In this document: positions 10,284 to 18,412 of the stretch, in pieces
Layout: the number at the start of each line of letters is the position of its first letter
How positions within the stretch are numbered: the stretch's first letter is position 1
Origin: Clostridium sp. 'White wine YQ'
Lineage (GTDB): Bacteria > Bacillota > Clostridia > Clostridiales > Clostridiaceae
NCBI RefSeq assembly: GCF_028728205.1
Contig: NZ_JAQYUU010000005.1
Location: forward strand, 62,001-126,000
Length of the DNA stretch: 64,000 nt
Direction: 5' to 3'
Program-made: the position numbers and the translations under genes
The notes under the pieces: generated by a model
The model's database searches: none
What the model was told of the DNA's origin: nothing
What the model saw: the letters and a program-made list of their open reading frames with translations, nothing else

Positions 10284-10721
10284 TTATAAATTTAATTTCT
10301 TTTTTAAGATAGGAACATATTGTCTAGATATATACACTTTTTCGCCATTTAGTAGCAATGCCTCAAACTTTCCATAAAAAATTGGATTTAAAGATTTTAT
10401 TTTTGAAATATTAAGAATAGTTGATTTTGAAGCTCTAAAGAATCCTAATTTCTCATATTCCGTTTCAAGTTCATATAACCTTAGTCTTGACTCGTAGACC
10501 TTTTCTTTACAATAGATAAATACTTTGTTATCTACTGCTTCAAAATAAAAAACATCCTTCGGATTGATAATATTCATTTGTAAGCCTGTGAGACCAATCA
10601 GTTTCTTTGACGATGATTTAATTGAATAAATAAGCTGCAACAAAGATTCATCTAATTCATTGCATCTTACTATTATCTCTGGTTCACTTCCTTCAGGGAT
10701 ATTTTCAATTGTTATTTTCAT
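10284..10721 (-). CDS. LytTR family DNA-binding regulator
   Basis: This 145-residue protein has a short N-terminal region followed by a LytTR DNA-binding domain from about residue 45 to the end (KDVFYFEAVDNKVFIYC, then FFRASKSTILNISKI, NGEKVYISRQYVPILKK). There is no receiver domain, so it is not a classical response regulator. It is probably controlled through the downstream DUF3021 membrane protein. ATG 10721 is preferred over ATG 10724 because it has better spacing from GGGAGG. Upstream lies a promoter with three LytTR-like direct repeats spaced 21 bp apart, which suggests autoregulation. Confidence 0.85.
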   Translation of the reverse strand: MKITIENIPEGSEPEIIVRCNELDESLLQLIYSIKSSSKKLIGLTGLQMNIINPKDVFYFEAVDNKVFIYCKEKVYESRLRLYELETEYEKLGFFRASKSTILNISKIKSLNPIFYGKFEALLLNGEKVYISRQYVPILKKKLNL

Positions 10722-10750
10722 CATAAACCCCTCCCTCTTACTATGATTTA

Positions 10751-10779
10751 ATTATATGTTAGTAATTTATCTCCTTCAA
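10751..10779 (-). promoter_or_regulatory. Promoter of the LytTR-DUF3021 operon
   Basis: On the minus strand TTGAAG (10779-10774) and a perfect TATAAT (10756-10751) are separated by 17 bases. The start would lie about 25 bases before the GGGAGGGG ribosome binding site. Confidence 0.75.
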
Positions 10780-10794
10780 CCAGCTAGGGTGTAT

Positions 10795-10844
10795 GATGCA
10801 TTATTGAGTATATAAGTTGCATTGTAAGCGAAATATGTTGCATC
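10795..10844 (-). promoter_or_regulatory. Three LytTR-like direct repeats with 21-bp period
   Basis: On the plus strand the cores GATGCATT (10795), GTTGCATT (10816) and GTTGCATC (10837) recur at exactly 21-bp steps, each preceded by an AT-rich block. LytTR proteins bind pairs of direct repeats about two helical turns apart. The array ends some 15 bp upstream of the -35 box. The whole 10725-11025 gap holds this array, the LytTR promoter and the unassigned start region of the chemoreceptor. Confidence 0.65.
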
Positions 10845-11025
10845 CTAACAATTAAAAACTATCTCAATTTAACGTAACAGAAATACTTGATTAATTAATT
10901 TTAACAATTATATTTTAAAAATTAGTAAAAAATTGTTAGACTTCTCAAAAAGTTCATTATTTTATGATATACTATACACACCATTGCTGAAATTAGAATT
11001 TTTACATAATAAAGGGGGATAAAAA

Positions 11026-12753
11026 TTGAGAAAAAACACTATTAGAAGAGGTTTTTCATTAAAACACAAAATCGTTGGCAGCTTTATAATACTTGTACTA
11101 TTTTCTTCACTTCTTATAGGTTTCTATACCTATTATAAAGCTAAAGCAAACATAGAAAGTGCTGTAGGTAATACAGAGTTATCAGTTGTTAATTCTATTG
11201 TAAATACAATTGATACAGAAAAGTTTAACAATCTCACTTCTAAGGATGATATGAATTCTGAATACTATAAGGAGCTCCAGACTCACTTAAGTGATATAAG
11301 ATCCACAACTGGTTTAAAGTTTCTTTACACAATGCGTAAAACTTCCGATGGTAAATACATTTATGTAGTTGATGGACTTCCAATTGATGACAAAAACTTT
11401 TCTTCATTGGGAGATGTAGAAGAGGATATGTCCAAATCTATGGCTAAAAGCTTTGATGGAACTCCAGGCTATGAATTAAACACTAATGAGTGGGGTCACT
11501 TAATGTCTGCATTCATTCCCATAAAAGATAAGTCTGGAAATGTAATAGGTATGTTAGGTGCTGATTTTACTGCTGACGGCATTGTTAATCAACTTGATAA
11601 GTTAAGTAGAAATATGATAATAATAATTTTTATAGTTATAGTTATTGGGATACTAGCTGGTCAAGCTATTTCATCTCTTCTAGTAAGATCGTTGAACAAG
11701 TTAAAAAACAATGCTGATTTAGTAAAAGAAGGCGATTTATCAGTTAAATTTGATAAATTTAGTACAGATGAAGTTGGTGAATTAACTCAATCATTTAGCA
11801 ACATGGTAAGTAACTTATTAAATATAACTAACGAGATCAAAATCAATACTAAAAATGTAACTTATGAGATTGATACTATGTATAAAAGTTTTACTGAAAC
11901 AAGTAAGGCTACTGAAGAAATAACTGACGTAATTAGTAGAATTGCAACAGGTACGTTTGAGCAAACTAATAATGTAGATAAAGTTTCGCAGTCTATGAAT
12001 GATGTCTTTAAACAAGTTCAAAAATCTGTTGATTATGCTAACTTAGTTTCCGATTCATCAAATGAAGCAATGCTTCATACAACGAAAGCTTTAGATATAT
12101 TTAAAACTTCTATCGAAAAAGTTATAACTGTAAATAGAACTATTGAAAATACAGCTAATATTATAGAAGAACTAGGATATAAATCAAAGGAAATAAACTC
12201 ATTTAGTGAAACAATTTCACAGATAACTAAACAGACAAATCTTCTCTCCTTAAACGCAAGTATAGAAGCAGCACGAGCTGGTGAGCAAGGAAAAGGCTTT
12301 GCTGTGGTAGCAAATGAAATTAAAATGCTAGCTGAACAATCCAATAAAGCTAGCTCTCAAATAAGTGAAATAGCAAGCACTATGCAGTCTGAAATTGATA
12401 TCGCTATTAAAACTATTCAAGATGGAGTTATACAAGCAAATGATGGAGTCAATTCTGTAACTGCAGTAGATACATATTTATTAGAATTAATGAATTCAAG
12501 TAATGATGCTAATAAAAAAGCAAAAGATATTATAGCTTCTATTAACCTAATTGAAAGTAATTGTAGAAGTGCTGTAGAAGACGTGTATGAATTAGCAGAT
12601 ATTTCAAATAAATTAAGCGCAGGTAGCCAACAAGCTGCTGCATCAACTGAAGAACAATCAGCAATTGTGAACCAATTAAATAAGAATCTAGATAATATTA
12701 GACAAATGATGTCTTCCTTGGGGAATGTCGTTAATAAGTTTAAACTAGACTAA
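11026..12753 (+). CDS. Methyl-accepting chemotaxis protein with extracellular sensor
   Basis: This 575-residue transmembrane receptor has a first membrane segment at about 16-36, an extracellular Cache-like sensor at about 40-192, a second membrane segment at about 196-219, HAMP at about 220-270 and a cytoplasmic signalling domain to the end. The hairpin tip contains [20 protein letters not shown], the CheA/CheW contact region. The start is TTG 11026, supported by AAAGGGGGAT 5-6 bases upstream and by the MRKNTIRR basic leader. It is transcribed divergently from the LytTR operon and stands alone. The ligand is unknown. Confidence 0.92.
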   Translation: MRKNTIRRGFSLKHKIVGSFIILVLFSSLLIGFYTYYKAKANIESAVGNTELSVVNSIVNTIDTEKFNNLTSKDDMNSEYYKELQTHLSDIRSTTGLKFLYTMRKTSDGKYIYVVDGLPIDDKNFSSLGDVEEDMSKSMAKSFDGTPGYELNTNEWGHLMSAFIPIKDKSGNVIGMLGADFTADGIVNQLDKLSRNMIIIIFIVIVIGILAGQAISSLLVRSLNKLKNNADLVKEGDLSVKFDKFSTDEVGELTQSFSNMVSNLLNITNEIKINTKNVTYEIDTMYKSFTETSKATEEITDVISRIATGTFEQTNNVDKVSQSMNDVFKQVQKSVDYANLVSDSSNEAMLHTTKALDIFKTSIEKVITVNRTIENTANIIEELGYKSKEINSFSETISQITKQTNLLSLNASIEAARAGEQGKGFAVVANEIKMLAEQSNKASSQISEIASTMQSEIDIAIKTIQDGVIQANDGVNSVTAVDTYLLELMNSSNDANKKAKDIIASINLIESNCRSAVEDVYELADISNKLSAGSQQAAASTEEQSAIVNQLNKNLDNIRQMMSSLGNVVNKFKLD

Positions 12754-12862
12754 ATTTAAGTTTTACTAAACAATATAATCAAGCTTTGTAATTTTCAAAA
12801 TTACTAATGTAAAAGAACTTAATTAATTCATAAATGACCTTTTATGAAAATATATTAAAATA

Positions 12863-12897
12863 GGAAAGTGTACCCTTACTAAAGTGGTACACTTTCC
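12863..12897. terminator. Bidirectional terminator
   Basis: A perfect 12-bp stem, GGAAAGTGTACC / GGTACACTTTCC, encloses an 11-base loop between the convergent chemoreceptor and cotJC genes. Confidence 0.8.
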
Positions 12898-12950
12898 TCT
12901 ATTTCCACATTCCTAATGTGAAATAATTATACTGCTTTTAATTAAATAGT

Positions 12951-13550
12951 TTATTTCATTGATTCTGGTTTTGGCATCACAAATAAATGTGGTTCTTGAA
13001 GGTAATCTTGAACTATTCTAAGAGCTTCACCAAATCTTTGATAGTGAACAACTTCTCTTTCTCTTAAGAATTTTAATGGTTCTATTACATCTGGATCATC
13101 AGCCATATTAATTAGGTATTCATAGGTAGCCCTTGCTTTTTGTTCTGCTGCCAAATCTTCTGTTAAATCTACTATAGGATCTCCTTTAGATTGAATATAA
13201 GCTGCTGTGAATGGTACTCCATCTCCATTTACAGGATATATCCCTTTACCATGATCTGCATAATATCCACTCATTCCTGCTTTTTGAATTTCTTCTGGAG
13301 TAGCTCCTTTAGTTAATTGACGAACAATTGATCCTACCATTTCTAGATGAGCTAATTCTTCAGTTCCAATATCATTACAAGTTGCTATAGCTTGAGGAGT
13401 GATCATACCAAATCTTTGGCTTAGATATCTTAGTGATGCAGCTAGTTCTCCATCTGGTCCCCCATACTGAGTAATAATTATTTTTGCCATCTTTGGATTA
13501 GGATTTTTAATTTTAACCGGATATTCTAAGAACTTATCATATGTCCACAT
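12951..13550 (-). CDS. cotJC: Spore coat protein CotJC (manganese-catalase-like)
   Basis: The 199-residue protein begins MWTYDKFLEYPVKIKNPNPK and carries the ferritin-like, manganese-catalase-type helices with metal-ligand-like residues (GTEELAHLEMVGSIVRQL, DLAAEQKARATYEYLI, REREVVHYQRFGEAL). It is the last gene of cotJA-cotJB-cotJC and starts 4 bases after cotJB ends. In Bacillus the CotJ proteins assemble into the inner spore coat, and the CotJC family resembles catalases. Expression in the mother cell during sporulation is inferred from the family. Confidence 0.95.
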   Translation of the reverse strand: MWTYDKFLEYPVKIKNPNPKMAKIIITQYGGPDGELAASLRYLSQRFGMITPQAIATCNDIGTEELAHLEMVGSIVRQLTKGATPEEIQKAGMSGYYADHGKGIYPVNGDGVPFTAAYIQSKGDPIVDLTEDLAAEQKARATYEYLINMADDPDVIEPLKFLREREVVHYQRFGEALRIVQDYLQEPHLFVMPKPESMK

Positions 13551-13553
13551 AAA

Positions 13554-13850
13554 TTATTTCTCCTCCCTTTCAAGCTTAAAATTAGCTTCTTCTTCCCATG
13601 GCCAAGGTTCACATATCCATTGCCATGGATATGGACTTAATGAGTCATGATCAGTTAGCATACCACAATGCATCTCATAAGCTTCTTTTAATCTTCTACA
13701 TTCCATTACATAAAAATTAAATTCCTTTAATGCATCTCCATCCATTGGATGAGTGTTGAGAAATAAACCTAAATCTACCTTCATAAAGTGAGCTGCTCGA
13801 AGTTTATTTAATAATTCTTTTTCATTCATATCATGCATTTCATTCTTCAT
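13554..13850 (-). CDS. cotJB: Spore coat protein CotJB
   Basis: This is the second gene of the cotJ operon, with 98 residues from ATG 13850. The chosen start has AAAGGAG about 10 bases upstream; a longer reading from ATG 13871 would begin inside that ribosome binding site. The sequence (ELLNKLRAAHFMKVDLGLFL, NTHPMDGDALKEFNFY, GPYPW-like SPYPWQWICEPWPWE) is typical of CotJB, which forms a complex with CotJA and CotJC. It overlaps the cotJA end by 11 bases, which implies translational coupling. Confidence 0.93.
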   Translation of the reverse strand: MKNEMHDMNEKELLNKLRAAHFMKVDLGLFLNTHPMDGDALKEFNFYVMECRRLKEAYEMHCGMLTDHDSLSPYPWQWICEPWPWEEEANFKLEREEK

Positions 13851-14100
13851 AGGTTTCTCTCTCCTTTCCATCCAATTTCATTAAATATGCTTCCTTTTCT
13901 TTACCTTCATAGGGACTATAAAGTTCAGGAAAAGCTGTCCCTCTCTTTAATGCTTCTACAGGTGTAAAAAGAGCACATAGATTTTCATAAGGAACATATG
14001 CGGCAGCTAATCTTACATCTTTTATGACTGTTTCTTGTGGTACACAATTACTCATTTTAGGAAATTGCCCCATCTTCTTAGTTGTTTCTACCTTTTTCAA
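13840..14100 (-). CDS. cotJA: Spore coat-associated protein CotJA
   Basis: The first gene of the cotJ operon encodes about 86 residues. TTG 14100 is taken as the start because TATGGAGG lies 7 bases before it. The longer open frame to 14163 would add a hydrophobic leader with no homology to the family. The core RLAAAYVPYENLCALFTPVE followed by ALKRGTAFPELYSPY is characteristic of CotJA. The end overlaps cotJB. A sequence GAATACTAT about 40 bases upstream resembles a sporulation sigma-E/K -10 element, but this is weak. Confidence 0.9.
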   Translation of the reverse strand: MKKVETTKKMGQFPKMSNCVPQETVIKDVRLAAAYVPYENLCALFTPVEALKRGTAFPELYSPYEGKEKEAYLMKLDGKERETYEE

Positions 14101-14179
14101 TTTTAATCCTCCATAGAATATTAAGTACATGATATAGTATTCAATCAAAGGATAAATTGACAAAATTTAACAATCATTT

Positions 14180-14214
14180 TTTCAAAAAAATATAAGAGAA
14201 GAAATTTTCTTCCC
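14180..14214 (-). terminator. Probable terminator of the spoVA operon
   Basis: On the minus strand an A/T-rich hairpin GGGAAGAAAATTTCTTCTC is followed by a T-rich tract just after spoVAE. Confidence 0.5.
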
Positions 14215-14241
14215 TTACTAATAGGATACTTACTTATTTAA

Positions 14242-14595
14242 TTAACCCTTTGGTTTAAAAATAAGCGACGCAATGAATGCAAAAATTATTGCAGCTGATA
14301 TTCCTGAACTGGTAATCTCAAATATTCCTGTTAATACTCCTATAATTCCTGTTTGCTCGGCTTCCATTAAGGCTCCCTTCACTAAGGAATTGCCAAAGCT
14401 ACTTATTGGAACTGATGCACCTGCACCTGCAAACTTTACTAATGAATCGTATAATCCTAAGCCTCCTAATATTGCTCCAGCAACAACTAAAGTGCTCATT
14501 GTATGCGCAGGTGTAAGTTTAAATACATCCATCATTATTTGTCCAATAACGCATATTACTCCTCCAATTATAAATGCCCATATAAAAATTCCCAC
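14242..14595 (-). CDS. spoVAE: Stage V sporulation protein SpoVAE (C-terminal-type, SpoVAEb)
   Basis: This 117-residue membrane protein has about four hydrophobic segments and the conserved VPISSFGNSLVKGA motif of SpoVAE. It forms part of the channel that moves dipicolinic acid across the inner spore membrane during sporulation and germination. The start is GTG 14595 with GAGGTG upstream. It is the third gene of spoVAC-spoVAD-spoVAE, the core operon conserved in clostridia; spoVAA, spoVAB and spoVAF are absent here, as is usual for this group. Confidence 0.93.
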   Translation of the reverse strand: MGIFIWAFIIGGVICVIGQIMMDVFKLTPAHTMSTLVVAGAILGGLGLYDSLVKFAGAGASVPISSFGNSLVKGALMEAEQTGIIGVLTGIFEITSSGISAAIIFAFIASLIFKPKG

Positions 14596-14612
14596 TTAAT
14601 CAACACCTCTCT

Positions 14613-15614
14613 TTACATCTCTATAGATACTGCATGAGCAATACAGGGAATACTTTCCTTTTGCTGGTATGATAAAGGCGATAACAATGCTCCAGTTGCA
14701 ATAACTAGTATTTTTTTCAATTCACCCTTTTTCATTCTATTTAATAAGTGACCATATGTAACTGTAGCAGAACAACCACATCCGCTTGCTCCTGCCATTA
14801 CTGGCTGATCTTCCTTATAAATTAACATTCCACAATCAGTGAAATTTGTATCTGCCATATTAAAATTATCTTTTTTTAATAAATCTGTAGCTATTTTATG
14901 TCCAATCTTTCCTAAATCTCCAGTTGCAATTAAATCATAGTGTGATGGATCTATATTCAAATCTCTAAAATGAGCTTCTATGGTATCCACTGCTGCTGGT
15001 GCCATAGCTGAACCCATATTATATGGATCTGAAATTCCCATATCAACCACTTTTCCAATTGTTGCTGAAGTTACTCTTGGTCCATCCCCTTTTTCTGCAA
15101 TAAGTCCTGCCCCTGCCCCTGTAACAGTCCATTGTGCTGTTGGTGGTTTCTGAGCTCCATATTCAGTTGGGTACCTATATTGCTTCTCTGCAGCTATGTT
15201 ATGACTAGATGCGCCTGCAACTACATATTTCGCTGACTTACTATCAATTAGCAGAGATGCTAACGCCAAGCCTTCCATTGCACTTGAACATGCCCCATAT
15301 ATACCTAAAAAAGGGATTCCTAATGAGCGAGCTGCAAAACTACTAGAGATAATCTGGTTCATTAGATCTCCGCATAAAAGAAATTGAATATCTGTTTTTT
15401 TCATATTTGCTTTATTTATAGCTGTTTCACATGCTTCCTCAAGTAGTTTCTTCTCTGCTTTTTCTACACTATCTTCACCTAACCATACATCATCGTGAAG
15501 CAAATCAAAATCTTCAGATAATGCCCCTTTAGCTTCAAAAGGTCCACCTACTGCAGCTGAGGATATTATCACTGGTTTTGTTTCAAATAGCCATGTTTGA
15601 TTTCCTTTTAACAT
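14613..15614 (-). CDS. spoVAD: Stage V sporulation protein SpoVAD
   Basis: This 333-residue protein has the thiolase-like fold of SpoVAD, the dipicolinic-acid-binding subunit of the SpoVA channel. Conserved stretches include GAEGDFDLLHDD-like SEDFDLLHDDVWLG, GIYGACSSAMEGLALAS, DLIATGDLGKIGHKIATDLL and AGASGCGCSATVTYG. Its ATG abuts the spoVAC stop codon directly, so the two are probably translationally coupled. Expression in the forespore under sigma-G is the rule for the family; I did not find a convincing sigma-G box. Confidence 0.96.
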   Translation of the reverse strand: MLKGNQTWLFETKPVIISSAAVGGPFEAKGALSEDFDLLHDDVWLGEDSVEKAEKKLLEEACETAINKANMKKTDIQFLLCGDLMNQIISSSFAARSLGIPFLGIYGACSSAMEGLALASLLIDSKSAKYVVAGASSHNIAAEKQYRYPTEYGAQKPPTAQWTVTGAGAGLIAEKGDGPRVTSATIGKVVDMGISDPYNMGSAMAPAAVDTIEAHFRDLNIDPSHYDLIATGDLGKIGHKIATDLLKKDNFNMADTNFTDCGMLIYKEDQPVMAGASGCGCSATVTYGHLLNRMKKGELKKILVIATGALLSPLSYQQKESIPCIAHAVSIEM

Positions 15615-16088
15615 TTACATCACACCTATCCACTTTAATATCAATTTTATTATAGATACTACAAAAGCTGAAAAAACTCCAAAGACAATTACAGATCCTG
15701 AGAGTTTAAACATATTTCCACCTACTCCTAATACATATCCTTCCGTTCTATGTTCTATAGCTGCAGAAGCCATTGTATTTGCAAAACCAGTTACAGGTAC
15801 TGCTGTTCCTGCCCCTGCCCATTGGGCAATGTGGTCATATACGCCAAATCCTGTGAGTAAAATAGATATAATGATTAAAACTGCAGATGTAGGACCACCA
15901 GCTGTTTCTTCCTTAAAATTAAAGTATGTAATAAATATCCACTGCAAAAATTGACCAAAGGTACAAATTGCTCCCCCTACAAAAAAAGCCTTTATACAGT
16001 TCTTAACAACTGGACGTTTAGGCTCTCTATCTTTAGCAAAGTCTTGATATTGTTGTTGAACTGGAGTCAACTCCTTCTTACCTGCCAT
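15615..16088 (-). CDS. spoVAC: Stage V sporulation protein SpoVAC
   Basis: The 157-residue membrane protein has about four to five hydrophobic segments and the conserved GGAICTFGQFLQ and GAGTAVPVTGFANT motifs. SpoVAC is the mechanosensitive-channel-like subunit of the dipicolinic acid channel. ATG 16088 follows GAGGAGGAG. It opens the spoVAC-spoVAD-spoVAE operon. The fold of SpoVAC and SpoVAE is related, and both carry a similar GAG-VPI/V-FxN motif in this window. Confidence 0.95.
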   Translation of the reverse strand: MAGKKELTPVQQQYQDFAKDREPKRPVVKNCIKAFFVGGAICTFGQFLQWIFITYFNFKEETAGGPTSAVLIIISILLTGFGVYDHIAQWAGAGTAVPVTGFANTMASAAIEHRTEGYVLGVGGNMFKLSGSVIVFGVFSAFVVSIIKLILKWIGVM

Positions 16089-16142
16089 CTTCTTAACTCC
16101 TCCTCTTAGAATATGTGTATTCCTAATTAGCTTATATATTTT

Positions 16143-16322
16143 TTATGATTTTATTCCCCAATTGTCTTCTATCCCTTTAATAACTGCCCTCACCTTATCT
16201 AATTCTTCCTTATATGCAATTCTCTCATTATCACTTTTATATTGATTTGAGTTGTTTCTTAAAGCACTTTCAATTCCTTTAATTCCAGCTAATACTTGCT
16301 TACCCTTGGACTCTATTATCAA
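16143..16322 (-). CDS. Small hypothetical protein upstream of spoVAC
   Basis: A 59-residue reading frame starts at TTG 16322, 6 bases after GGAGGTG; an in-frame TTG at 16337 overlaps that site. The protein is charged and probably helical, with two related segments (VLAGIKGIES and VRAVIKGIED) that suggest a helical hairpin. It has no membrane segment. It lies 54 bases before spoVAC on the same strand, so it could be read together with the operon. I recognise no family; conservation next to spoVA in relatives would be the test of a spore role. Confidence 0.55.
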   Translation of the reverse strand: MIIESKGKQVLAGIKGIESALRNNSNQYKSDNERIAYKEELDKVRAVIKGIEDNWGIKS

Positions 16323-16481
16323 TATTTTCACCTCCAAATTTAATTACAGTTATTATTATCAAAGCCTTGTAAAATTATAACTTTGATTTATAAATTTCTG
16401 TCACTCTATTAGTATTAAATATAAAAATTTATTTATACTTAAAGAAGGTAGCGATATTGATATTACTAATATTCATTTAAA

Positions 16482-16519
16482 TAAAAAAACAGCTGACAAT
16501 AAATTAATTGCCAACTGCT
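16482..16519 (-). terminator. Possible terminator downstream of cheV
   Basis: On the minus strand AGCAGTTGGCAAT...ATTGTCAGCT forms an imperfect hairpin that runs into TTTTTTT. It lies about 100 bases past the cheV-like stop. Confidence 0.4.
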
Positions 16520-16619
16520 TTGAAGGGGAGAAATTTATAAAAAGAAAACTTATCTTGTATATAATACTACTCCTCTATTATGTTCTTTCAATGTGATGAT
16601 TGTGTATTTTTTATGTGAA

Positions 16620-17531
16620 CTATTTACCTAGTTTTTTCGATATTAGACTATCTACCATTTCAACTAGTTCACCAACCTCTGGTTTGCTTAACTGTCCATC
16701 TGCACCAACAGATACACCTTTATGCTTCAAGTCACTTGTAATAAGTGATGAAAATATTACAACAGGTAATTTTCTTAAAATTGGATTTTCTTTTATATTT
16801 CTTGTAAGTGCATGTCCATCCATTTGAGGCATTTCGATATCTGTTATTAAAAGTTGAACATCGTCTGTGAAGTTCCCACCTTTTTCATCTGCTAGCTTTA
16901 GCAAATAATCTAATGCTTGCTTTCCATCGTTAAATGATTTTATATTCTTAAAGCCTGCTTTAGTAAGAGTATTCTCAAGTAATTTTCTTATCATTGCTGA
17001 ATCATCTGCAATCATAAGTTTAATATTTGATCTATCTTTATAGTCAACTTCAAGTATTCTATCTTCACTTATTCCTGTACTTGGATTAATATCTGTAACT
17101 ATTTTTTCAAAATCCAGCATTAATACAATTGTATCATTCATAATTATATTACCTACAACTAGTGAGTTTGTAGATACATCATCAGGTTTTAATATCTCTT
17201 GCCATTTAATTCTTTGAACCTTAATAACATCATCAATTATAAATGCTACTTTTAGTTTATTGAATTCACATATAATCAATTTATTAAAATCACGACACTT
17301 TGTACCTTCAATAACATACTTCAAATCAATTACTGTTAATATTTCAGTTCTGTTAAGAATTAATCCAGCAATAGCAGGGTGTGATTCAGGTAATTTAGTT
17401 AAGTTTTCTGATTTTACTTCTAATATTTCTTTAATTTTTATAATATTAATAGCATAATGTCTATTACTTATGGAAAACTCAAGTATTTCTAACTCTCCAG
17501 TTCCAGATTCAAGTAGTATTTTTGATTCCAT
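16620..17531 (-). CDS. cheV: CheV-type chemotaxis coupling protein (CheW + receiver)
   Basis: This 303-residue protein joins an N-terminal CheW-like domain (about 10-155, ILEFSISNRHYAINIIKIKE) to a C-terminal receiver domain (about 175-303). The receiver has the acidic pocket in MIADDSAMIRK and the phospho-acceptor aspartate in LLITDIEMPQMDG, with the conserved lysine in QLSKPEV. CheV couples chemoreceptors to the CheA kinase and is tuned by phosphorylation. ATG 17531 follows AGAAGGGG by 7 bases; a longer frame to 17555 is not supported. The neighbouring upstream gene is a minimal chemoreceptor signalling domain, so the two may work together. Confidence 0.9.
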   Translation of the reverse strand: MESKILLESGTGELEILEFSISNRHYAINIIKIKEILEVKSENLTKLPESHPAIAGLILNRTEILTVIDLKYVIEGTKCRDFNKLIICEFNKLKVAFIIDDVIKVQRIKWQEILKPDDVSTNSLVVGNIIMNDTIVLMLDFEKIVTDINPSTGISEDRILEVDYKDRSNIKLMIADDSAMIRKLLENTLTKAGFKNIKSFNDGKQALDYLLKLADEKGGNFTDDVQLLITDIEMPQMDGHALTRNIKENPILRKLPVVIFSSLITSDLKHKGVSVGADGQLSKPEVGELVEMVDSLISKKLGK

Positions 17532-17661
17532 ATTAAAACCCCTTCTCATAATCATTTTATACTTATTTTATCGAGTATAATATAGTTTACTTTATGTTGA
17601 AGATTCTACTGTTTTATAAACTTTAATTGTTAATTTATTCTACTTAACTATAGTAATATTG

Positions 17662-17710
17662 CAAAAAAAAAGCAACAGATTTTTATCAATTGAAAGATAA
17701 AAATCTGCTG
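17662..17710 (-). terminator. Terminator of the mini-chemoreceptor gene
   Basis: On the minus strand GCAGATTTTTATC pairs with GATAAAAATCTGT(TGC) and is followed by an uninterrupted run of nine T. Confidence 0.85.
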
Positions 17711-17722
17711 AACTACTATATA

Positions 17723-18061
17723 CTACTTCTTACTTTTAAATTTATCAATTTTATCATTTGCTTCTTCAGTAAGAGAATATATCTTTTTTACTGCGTCATT
17801 CATACTTAAAACTAATTCTTTTGTACTAACAGAAAGTTTTTTAACCTCTTCTGCAACAACTGAAAATCCTCTTCCTGCTTCTCCTGCTCTTGCTGCTTCT
17901 ATTGAAGCATTAAGTGCTAGTAAATTTGTTTTAGATGCAACATCATTAATATCACCAGATATCTCTTCAATGAATTTTATATGTTTCACCAATTCTTCAA
18001 AAGTTGATATAAAACTACTCATATCATCCATTTCACTAATTTGTTCATTGTTAAATTCCAT
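17723..18061 (-). CDS. Minimal soluble chemoreceptor signalling domain (mini-MCP)
   Basis: This 112-residue protein contains almost only the membrane-distal hairpin of a chemoreceptor: [20 protein letters not shown] with [11 protein letters not shown] at about residues 46-76, flanked by short helices. It has no membrane segment, HAMP or sensor domain. The frame is intact with GTGGGGG before ATG 18061 and its own terminator, so it does not look like decayed remains of a larger receptor. It may nucleate CheA/CheW/CheV arrays or act as a decoy. It lies about 190 bases upstream of cheV on the same strand, separated by the terminator. Confidence 0.8.
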   Translation of the reverse strand: MEFNNEQISEMDDMSSFISTFEELVKHIKFIEEISGDINDVASKTNLLALNASIEAARAGEAGRGFSVVAEEVKKLSVSTKELVLSMNDAVKKIYSLTEEANDKIDKFKSKK

Positions 18062-18105
18062 TATTTAACCCCCACTTTTAAATTTTATTTTCAATATCCT
18101 TATAT

Positions 18106-18202
18106 ATATAATGCATTAAAGAATTTACATGTCGCTGTCTAGCTCTTATACGCTTCAACTTAGAGTTAGACCGTGAGATGTAATATGATTTTTGCATTAT
18201 AT
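18106..18202. repeat. 97-bp long imperfect inverted repeat with symmetric internal loops
   Basis: Three paired blocks are nested: 18106-18115 with 18193-18202, 18125-18130 with 18178-18183, and 18137-18145 with 18163-18171. The unpaired stretches between them have equal length on both sides (9/9 and 6/6), and the loop is 17 bases. This is the main content of the 351-bp gap 18062-18412 apart from the TetR promoter. It could be a decayed palindromic element or a structured RNA. Confidence 0.5.
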
Positions 18203-18323
18203 TTTACTTTAATAGTTTAAAACCCTATCCTTATATTTATCGTACATTTTAAGTAATTTTTCATTTTTATTTTATAACTTTTATAATTTTTTTATATCTT
18301 ATTACATTAAACTAATTAAGTTA

Positions 18324-18352
18324 TTGCAAAAACTAATGTCATTAGTTATAAT
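18324..18352 (+). promoter_or_regulatory. Promoter with palindromic operator in the spacer
   Basis: TTGCAA (18324-18329) and TATAAT (18347-18352) are 17 bases apart. The spacer holds AACTAATG-T-CATTAGTT (18331-18347), a perfect 8+1+8 palindrome, the usual place for a TetR repressor to block RNA polymerase. Confidence 0.75.
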
Positions 18353-18368
18353 TAAGAATATAATATAA

Positions 18369-18393
18369 GTAAAACTAACTATATTAGTTTTAC
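18369..18393 (+). promoter_or_regulatory. Second palindromic operator before the MBL gene
   Basis: GTAAAACTAA (18369-18378) and TTAGTTTTAC (18384-18393) form a perfect 10-bp inverted repeat with a 5-base centre, just before the ribosome binding site. It shares AACTAA/TTAGTT with the spacer palindrome, so one protein, probably the downstream TetR regulator, may bind both. Confidence 0.65.
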
Positions 18394-18412
18394 TGTGAAA
18401 GGAGTTGTTATT

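Noticed and set aside
16089..16142. Sigma-G promoter before spoVAC
   Set aside because: A CATATTC/TATATA pair exists, but its start point would fall inside the ribosome binding site.
16482..16519. Strong terminator claim
   Set aside because: The stem is imperfect; it is kept only as a low-confidence feature.
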